DNA from: Desulfovibrionaceae bacterium UBA3823
Lineage (GTDB): Bacteria; Desulfobacterota; Desulfovibrionia; Desulfovibrionales; Desulfovibrionaceae
Assembly: GCA_002369295.1 (NCBI GenBank)
Contig: DFDR01000136.1
Span: 1-29,144, forward strand
Direction of reading: 5' to 3'
Length of the DNA stretch: 29,144 nucleotides
The position numbers and the translations under genes are program-made. Shown here one piece after another: positions 24,591 through 29,144 of the stretch. Numbering within the stretch: the first letter of the stretch is position 1; each line of letters begins with the position of its first letter. The notes beneath the pieces were generated by a model. That model worked only from the letters and a program-made list of their open reading frames with translations. It ran no database searches and was not told the DNA's origin.

Positions 24591-24836
24591 AGCAACCGTG
24601 AAAGCGGCGACGGCCGGCCTGACCTTGTCGTTGCCGATCCTGTCGGCCGGCGCGGCCTTGTGCTTGAATTCAAGTACGCCGAATCGGAAGAGGCTCTGGA
24701 CTCCGGCGTCCAGGAGGCGCTCGGCCAGATAGCGAAGTTCAGATATCTCGACGGCCTGCCCGCCGGCATGAAGCAGCGCCGCGCCTACGGCATTGCCTTC
24801 CACAAGAAGCATTGCGCCGTCAGGCTCTTCCGCTGA
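24585..24836 (+). pseudogene. PD-(D/E)XK nuclease-like (DUF1703) C-terminal remnant
   Basis: About 83 codons match the C-terminal domain found in many AAA-ATPase/PD-(D/E)XK proteins of anaerobes. SNRESGDGRPDLVV carries the first acidic residue and LVLEFKYAESEEAL carries the E-x-K. ALGQIAKFRYLDGL and YGIAFHKKHCAVRLF run to the TGA at 24834. The typical protein is above 500 aa, with an ATPase domain. Here the 5' part is missing and the frame upstream only mirrors the porin on the other strand. The remnant meets the porin fragment head to head at about 24570-24600. Confidence 0.75.
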
Positions 24837-24861
24837 CACGGCGCCGGCCGATCTCAAGCGC

Positions 24862-24902
24862 AAAAAGGCCCCCCGCTCTGCCTGCAGACAGAGCGGGGGG
24901 CC
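24862..24902 (-). terminator. Rho-independent terminator after thrC
   Basis: A perfect 14-bp GC-rich stem pairs 24867-24880 with 24889-24902 around an 8-nt loop. On the - strand it is followed by TTTTT (A5 at 24862-24866 on +). It starts 24 nt after the thrC stop. Confidence 0.9.
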
Positions 24903-24925
24903 GGCGTTCAAAAAAAGGGGCTCGG

Positions 24926-26368
24926 CTACTTCTCGACGAGGCCGAGGCGCGCCACGACGGCCTTGGCGCCTTCACGGGCAAACTCCATGACGTCCTTGCC
25001 CTGCCTCGCCTCCTCGGGGAGGAGGAGCTCAGGCCTGTTGGCAAGCGCCGTATCGGGCGTGATGCCGTAGGCGGGCGGGAAGGCGTTCTCGAAGTACATG
25101 CTCTGGAAGCCGGAGAACTTGAGGGCGTGGGCCGTGGAGTCGAGCACGGCGTGCTCGCCGGCGCCGACGAGGCCGAGATCCCTGGCGTTCATGAGGCCGG
25201 CCAGGCACTCGCCGCCCTGGGTGCAGGCGATGTGGCCGTGGCGGTTGGCCTGGATCATGGCGTCCATGATCTGCTGCTCCTTCACCTGCACGACCTGGAA
25301 GGCCTTCTCGCCGGCAGCCTTGACGAAGCGGGAGGCCAGGGCCCTGACGCGCGGGAAGGAGACGGGATTGCCGATCATGGCCGCCTGGGCGACGCTCGGC
25401 TGGACCTGGACGGGCTTCCACTCGCGGCTGCCCTCGGGCGCGCTGTAGTAGCGGTAGACAGGGTCGGCATGCTCGCTCTGGACGCCGAAGATGCGCGGCA
25501 GAGCCTCGACGATGCCGAGCTCGTGCATCTTGAGGAAGCCGGACATGATGGCTGTGATGTTGCCGGCATTGCCCACGGGCACGAAGATGCACAGTTTCGA
25601 CACGTCCCAGCCGTACCACTGGGCGACCTCGTAGGCGAAGGACTCCTGGCCCAGGATGCGCCAGGCATTCTTGGAGTTGAGCAGGGCCACGCGGTACTTT
25701 TCGGCGAGAATCTCCACGACCTTCATGCAGTCGTCGAAGACGCCAGGCAGTTCCAGCACCGTGGCGCCGGAGCCGAGGGGCTGGGAGAGCTGCTGCGGGG
25801 TGACCTTGCCGTGGGGCAGGAGCACGACGCTCTTGAGGGGGGCGCCGATGTAGGAGGCGTAGAGGGCGGCGGCAGCCGAGGTGTCGCCCGTGGAGGCGCA
25901 GACAGTGAGCACTTCGTCCCATTGCTGGCGGCGGCAGAGCCACTTCAGGTAGCTGAAGGCGCAGGCCATGCCGCGGTCCTTGAAGGAGGCGCTGGGGTTT
26001 TGGCCGTCGTTCTTGTAGGCGAAGGGCACGCCCACCTTGGCGCTGAGGGCGGGAGCGGCCTCGATGACGGGCGTGATGCCCTCGCCGAGGTAGCAGATGT
26101 CCTCCTCGTCCAGGATGGGAGCCAGCAGCTCGTAGTAGCGGAACACGCCCCTGAGGGCGTTGGAGCGGGTCGAGGCGCGCCTGTCGAAGAGCTCGCGCCA
26201 GTAGGCGCCGCCGTGCTCTTTCAGCTCGCCGAAGCGCGTATTCTCCAGCAGCAGGACGTCCCCGCATTCGGGACAGGTGTAGAGCAGGCTGTCGCCCGGA
26301 TAGCGTTTGCCGCAGCCAAGGCAGCAGTATTCCATTTCGCCTCTGTAGGCAGGAAAGTCATGGGACAT
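24926..26368 (-). CDS. thrC: Threonine synthase with N-terminal zinc ribbon
   Basis: ThrC converts O-phosphohomoserine to threonine with pyridoxal phosphate. The 480-aa product begins with a probable zinc ribbon (C16-x2-C19 and C32-x2-C35). The PLP lysine is K130 in SASFKDRG. The phosphate-binding CASTGDTSAAAA and PVGNAGNITAIMSGF segments follow, and QGGECLAGL lies near the C-terminus. The ATG at 26366-26368 has AAGGAGA upstream at about 11 nt. hom is about 8 kb away on the same strand; the kinase thrB is not in the window. A strong terminator closes the gene. It begins 35 nt after plsY on the same strand. Confidence 0.95.
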   Translation of the reverse strand: MSHDFPAYRGEMEYCCLGCGKRYPGDSLLYTCPECGDVLLLENTRFGELKEHGGAYWRELFDRRASTRSNALRGVFRYYELLAPILDEEDICYLGEGITPVIEAAPALSAKVGVPFAYKNDGQNPSASFKDRGMACAFSYLKWLCRRQQWDEVLTVCASTGDTSAAAALYASYIGAPLKSVVLLPHGKVTPQQLSQPLGSGATVLELPGVFDDCMKVVEILAEKYRVALLNSKNAWRILGQESFAYEVAQWYGWDVSKLCIFVPVGNAGNITAIMSGFLKMHELGIVEALPRIFGVQSEHADPVYRYYSAPEGSREWKPVQVQPSVAQAAMIGNPVSFPRVRALASRFVKAAGEKAFQVVQVKEQQIMDAMIQANRHGHIACTQGGECLAGLMNARDLGLVGAGEHAVLDSTAHALKFSGFQSMYFENAFPPAYGITPDTALANRPELLLPEEARQGKDVMEFAREGAKAVVARLGLVEK

Positions 26369-26403
26369 GGGATGGTATCTCCTTCAGGATGCAGTAGAAG
26401 AGC

Positions 26404-27006
26404 CTAGGCTTCGGGATGCTGGTCCTTCTTGAGGAAGGGCTTCTCGGTGCCGGCGCGCAGGCGGGCGATGTTCTCCCTGTGGCGCCAGGCCACGAGGGCC
26501 AGCACGGCGAGGGAGAGCGGAAGCCACCTGAAGAGGCCGAAGGCGCAGAGCAGGAGGGGCAGGGCGGCGACGAGGGTAAGGGAGCCGGCAGACACGAAGC
26601 GGGTACGCCAGATGACCAGAAGGCAGGCAAGGCCTGCGATGAGCAGGGGCACGAAGGCGAGGGGCAGGAAGACGCCGATGCTGGTGGCAACGGCCTTGCC
26701 GCCCTTGAAGCCGAGGAAGCAGGAGAAGACGTGGCCGAGCACGGCGCACAGGGCAACCGCACTGACGCCTGCCGTGCCGAGGCCGGCCTGCAGGGCGATC
26801 CAGACGGGCAGCGCCCCCTTGAGCAGGTCGCAGGCAAGGGTGGCCACGCCCCAGCCGAAGCCGCAGAGGCGGGAAACGTTGGTGGCGCCCGTATTGCGGC
26901 TGCCGTCCGTCCTCGGATCGATGCCGCAGAAGCAGCGGGCGATGACCAGCCCCCAGGGAACCGCTCCCATGAAATAGGCGGCTGCCGCTATCAGCAGGGT
27001 CAGCAT
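26404..27006 (-). CDS. plsY: Glycerol-3-phosphate acyltransferase PlsY
   Basis: PlsY transfers an acyl group from acyl-phosphate to glycerol 3-phosphate, the first step of membrane phospholipid synthesis. The 200-aa product is an inner-membrane protein with about five hydrophobic segments. The three family motifs are present: [12 protein letters not shown] (about residues 35-46), [18 protein letters not shown] (about 91-108) and [11 protein letters not shown] near the C-terminus (about 174-184). The ATG at 27004-27006 overlaps the stop of the upstream ribonuclease gene as ATGCTGA, which points to translational coupling. thrC follows after 35 nt. Confidence 0.94.
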   Translation of the reverse strand: MLTLLIAAAAYFMGAVPWGLVIARCFCGIDPRTDGSRNTGATNVSRLCGFGWGVATLACDLLKGALPVWIALQAGLGTAGVSAVALCAVLGHVFSCFLGFKGGKAVATSIGVFLPLAFVPLLIAGLACLLVIWRTRFVSAGSLTLVAALPLLLCAFGLFRWLPLSLAVLALVAWRHRENIARLRAGTEKPFLKKDQHPEA

Positions 27007-29129
27007 TGTCCTTCCTCCTCGCCCGCGCCCTCCGCGGCGCAGGCTTCCAGAATCTGCATTTCGTTGTAGAGCGGGTTGACCTTGCCGATGCGGATCTCCA
27101 CGGGCATGCCAGGGCAGGTGCGCTCGTCGAAGACGCGCCTCTTGCCGCGCACGAAGATGTCCTGTGCAGGCAGGTTCACGTTGACGAAGAGATCGTTCTC
27201 CTCGGTGACGACGCCGGGCCACCAGACGCGGTCGCCGTGCTGGCGGAAGTAGAGGCACTTCCAGTAGCGGGGGCGGAAGCGCTGGATCTGGCTGGCGCCG
27301 TCCAGCGTGATGCGCAGGGAGAGGAGCAGCTCCTGCAGCTCCGCCTGGCTGAAGCGGGGGGCGCCGTCCAGGGTCTGGGAAAGAAGCTGGGCCTCGTTGA
27401 CGAGGTCGGCGTAGCGGCGCAGGGGCGAGGTCATGGGCGCGTAGCGGGGAAGCCCCAGGGCCGCGTGGGGCCTGGGCTCGGTGTCCAGCATGGAGGGCAC
27501 GAGGCTGCGCATGATCTTGGAGACCTCCTCGGGCCGGCTCCAGACGCCGGCATACTCCTTGGGCAGGGCCACGTCCTGGGTGCGGTAGAGCATGGGGACG
27601 CCGCGTGCCTGCGCCCAGTTGGCGCAGGCCGCCGAGGCCAGAATCATCATCTCCGCCACGAGGTTCTGGGCGTCTCTGGCATTTTCGCCCGGCTTCATGT
27701 CTACGACCGTGTCCTCGCCCTCGCCGGAGAGCACTATCTTGGGCTCGCTGCGCTCGAGCACCACGGCGCCGAGCGCGATGCGGTAGGCGAGCCTTGCCTC
27801 GGCGAAGCGCTTCGCGACCTGGAGCATGCCTTCGTAGGGCAGTGCCGGGCTGTCCGGCGGCGCCGTGCCGTCGAGCACCTGCTGGCAGGCTTCGTAGCGC
27901 AGATTGGCGGCAAGCACCACCGTGCGGCCCTCGATGCGGCACTCCCCGTCAGGAGCGCCGTCGGGGGCAATGTTCTGGGTGACGACGAGTGCCGGGCGCT
28001 TCTGGCCGGCAACCAGGGAGAGGACGTCCGTGCCGATGAACTCGGGCATCATGTGGCTGTCGCCCTCGGGCAGGTAGATGCTCGTGCCGCGGTGCAGGAC
28101 GGCCCTGTCGAAGCGGCCGCCGAAGGGCCATGCACCGCCGGGGCAGGCCAGAGCCAGGGAGAGGGTCATGCCGCCGTCCGGGCGCTCCGCTATCCAGAAG
28201 GCGTCGTCGACGTCCCTCGTCGTCTCCCCGTCGATGCTGACGAAGGGCAGATCCAGACAAGGGTAGTCCAGCGCGCCGGAGGCCGCGACGAAGGCATCGA
28301 CCTCGTCCTTCAGCTTGGCCCACCAGCCGTCGCCGGGAACGTAGCCGGCGCGGTCGAACCAGAAGTTGTAGTGGCAGGGCACCTTGCCCCAGGCCTCGAG
28401 CAGCTGCACGGGCACGTGCGGAACCTCGGGCACGCCCTTGAGGAGCATCTTCCAGAGGGCGTCGTCCTCCGTGCTCTCGGGGTCGGCCATGCGCTGGAAG
28501 AGCAGGCGCTCGAGCTTTGCCGCCACCTCTGCGCCAGGCCAGCCGGCCTCGCCGGGCCCAGGGAGGGCGCACTTGCGCTGGGAAACGTTCCAGAGGGTGC
28601 GCACGAACGGCACGCCCTCGGCGAGCAGGGCCTCGCGCTCCTTCTGCCTGCGGCGCTCCTCCTCGCGCTGGGCCTGCTGCTCGGCCGTGTAGACCTCGAA
28701 ATTGGGGGGCGCAAAGCGGAAGCGGGTCTTGGCGCCAAGCAGGGCGTGGGCGTAGCCCGCCACCTCGTCAGGGCCGGGATCGGACTCGAAGAGCTCGGCA
28801 AACCAGCGCGCGGGCGCAGCCGAGACCTCGCCCTGGGCCATCTCCCAGAGATCCTCCACGCTGACGGCGCGCGCCACCTCGTCGCGCCTGGCCTGAGCGG
28901 CCTGCAGGGCCTTGACGGCCTCGTCGCGGGACATGCCGGCAAAGCCGGGAAGGAGGGGCCCCATCCACGGCAGGACGCGGGCCGAGGCGAGCTTGGTCTC
29001 GCGGCGGTTGGGCAAAAGGAGCCGGAGCTTGCCCCCGCTCTCTTCCGTCACCACGCCTATCTGCGGGGCGTTCGCCTCGAAATACTCCACTATGCATCCG
29101 GCCTGCGGATACTGAACGAGACCCGCCAT
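27000..29129 (-). CDS. RNase II/R (RNB) family exoribonuclease
   Basis: RNB enzymes degrade RNA 3'-to-5' hydrolytically. The 709-aa product has its catalytic domain from about residue 290. [17 protein letters not shown] (about 298-314) supplies the Mg-binding aspartates, and [16 protein letters not shown] comes later. The C-terminal region ([19 protein letters not shown]) may be an S1-like fold. The first 290 residues are not the usual cold-shock domains; they include a charged helical stretch, [18 protein letters not shown]. The ATG at 29129 is chosen because AAGGAG at 29138-29143 lies 8 nt upstream; a GTG at 29138 overlaps that site. It overlaps plsY. Whether it is RNase II or RNase R cannot be decided here. 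Confidence 0.9.
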   Translation of the reverse strand: MAGLVQYPQAGCIVEYFEANAPQIGVVTEESGGKLRLLLPNRRETKLASARVLPWMGPLLPGFAGMSRDEAVKALQAAQARRDEVARAVSVEDLWEMAQGEVSAAPARWFAELFESDPGPDEVAGYAHALLGAKTRFRFAPPNFEVYTAEQQAQREEERRRQKEREALLAEGVPFVRTLWNVSQRKCALPGPGEAGWPGAEVAAKLERLLFQRMADPESTEDDALWKMLLKGVPEVPHVPVQLLEAWGKVPCHYNFWFDRAGYVPGDGWWAKLKDEVDAFVAASGALDYPCLDLPFVSIDGETTRDVDDAFWIAERPDGGMTLSLALACPGGAWPFGGRFDRAVLHRGTSIYLPEGDSHMMPEFIGTDVLSLVAGQKRPALVVTQNIAPDGAPDGECRIEGRTVVLAANLRYEACQQVLDGTAPPDSPALPYEGMLQVAKRFAEARLAYRIALGAVVLERSEPKIVLSGEGEDTVVDMKPGENARDAQNLVAEMMILASAACANWAQARGVPMLYRTQDVALPKEYAGVWSRPEEVSKIMRSLVPSMLDTEPRPHAALGLPRYAPMTSPLRRYADLVNEAQLLSQTLDGAPRFSQAELQELLLSLRITLDGASQIQRFRPRYWKCLYFRQHGDRVWWPGVVTEENDLFVNVNLPAQDIFVRGKRRVFDERTCPGMPVEIRIGKVNPLYNEMQILEACAAEGAGEEEGQC

Positions 29130-29144
29130 GGGCAACACTCCTTA

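Noticed and set aside
24591..24911. N-terminal extension of the porin frame
   Set aside because: It is the mirror of the nuclease-like remnant on the + strand, lacks a signal peptide and does not resemble porins.

Overview
The window is chromosomal DNA from a GC-rich bacterium, most likely a member of the Desulfovibrionaceae (sulfate-reducing or related delta-proteobacteria, now Desulfovibrionota). The reasons are the gene order infB - DUF503 - DHH phosphoesterase - truB - rpsO - pnp, a C-terminal piece of the homotrimeric outer-membrane porin typical of Desulfovibrio, and a threonine synthase with an N-terminal zinc ribbon. Species level cannot be read from the sequence alone.

Region 1 (1-7560, + strand) is a translation and RNA-metabolism cluster: the 3' part of infB, a DUF503 protein, a DHH/DHHA1 oligoribonuclease (NrnA-like), truB, rpsO, pnp and an uncharacterised 327-aa protein closed by a strong terminator. 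Its control signals are unusual. A terminator ends 8 nt before the DUF503 start codon, a near-consensus promoter would make an almost leaderless truB mRNA, and a long hairpin precedes pnp. rbfA is not in its common place. PNPase carries an Arg-Gly-Asp/Arg-Gly tail.

Region 2 (7650-10020, - strand) holds rpmE, a DUF1385 membrane protein and prfA in one direction. tlyA (rRNA methyltransferase) diverges from rpmE.

Region 3 (11000-13533) is accessory. It begins with a C-terminal remnant of an IS66-type transposase and passes abruptly into about 2 kb of strongly AT-rich DNA. The island encodes a small secreted protein and a secreted transglutaminase-like protein. The second is split by two single-base lesions, both in A5 tracts; restoring them gives one 404-aa protein.

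Region 4 (13534-18493, - strand) reads hom - yjbQ - dinB - menD. mtnA diverges from hom and is followed closely on the + strand by a predicted surface-carbohydrate protein and two tandem ADP-ribosylglycohydrolase genes. The first of these is frameshifted and has a changed active-site motif; the second looks intact.

Region 5 (23660-29144, mostly - strand) contains a scar where a porin gene without its 5' end abuts, on the opposite strand, the 3' end of a PD-(D/E)XK nuclease-like gene. It is followed by thrC and by an RNase II-family gene overlapping plsY.

No CRISPR array, tRNA or rRNA gene was seen. The strongest leads are the doubly interrupted transglutaminase gene in its AT-rich island, the decaying ADP-ribosylglycohydrolase tandem, the porin/nuclease scar and the leader structures of pnp and truB. 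I see no convincing multi-gene system that is wholly new.
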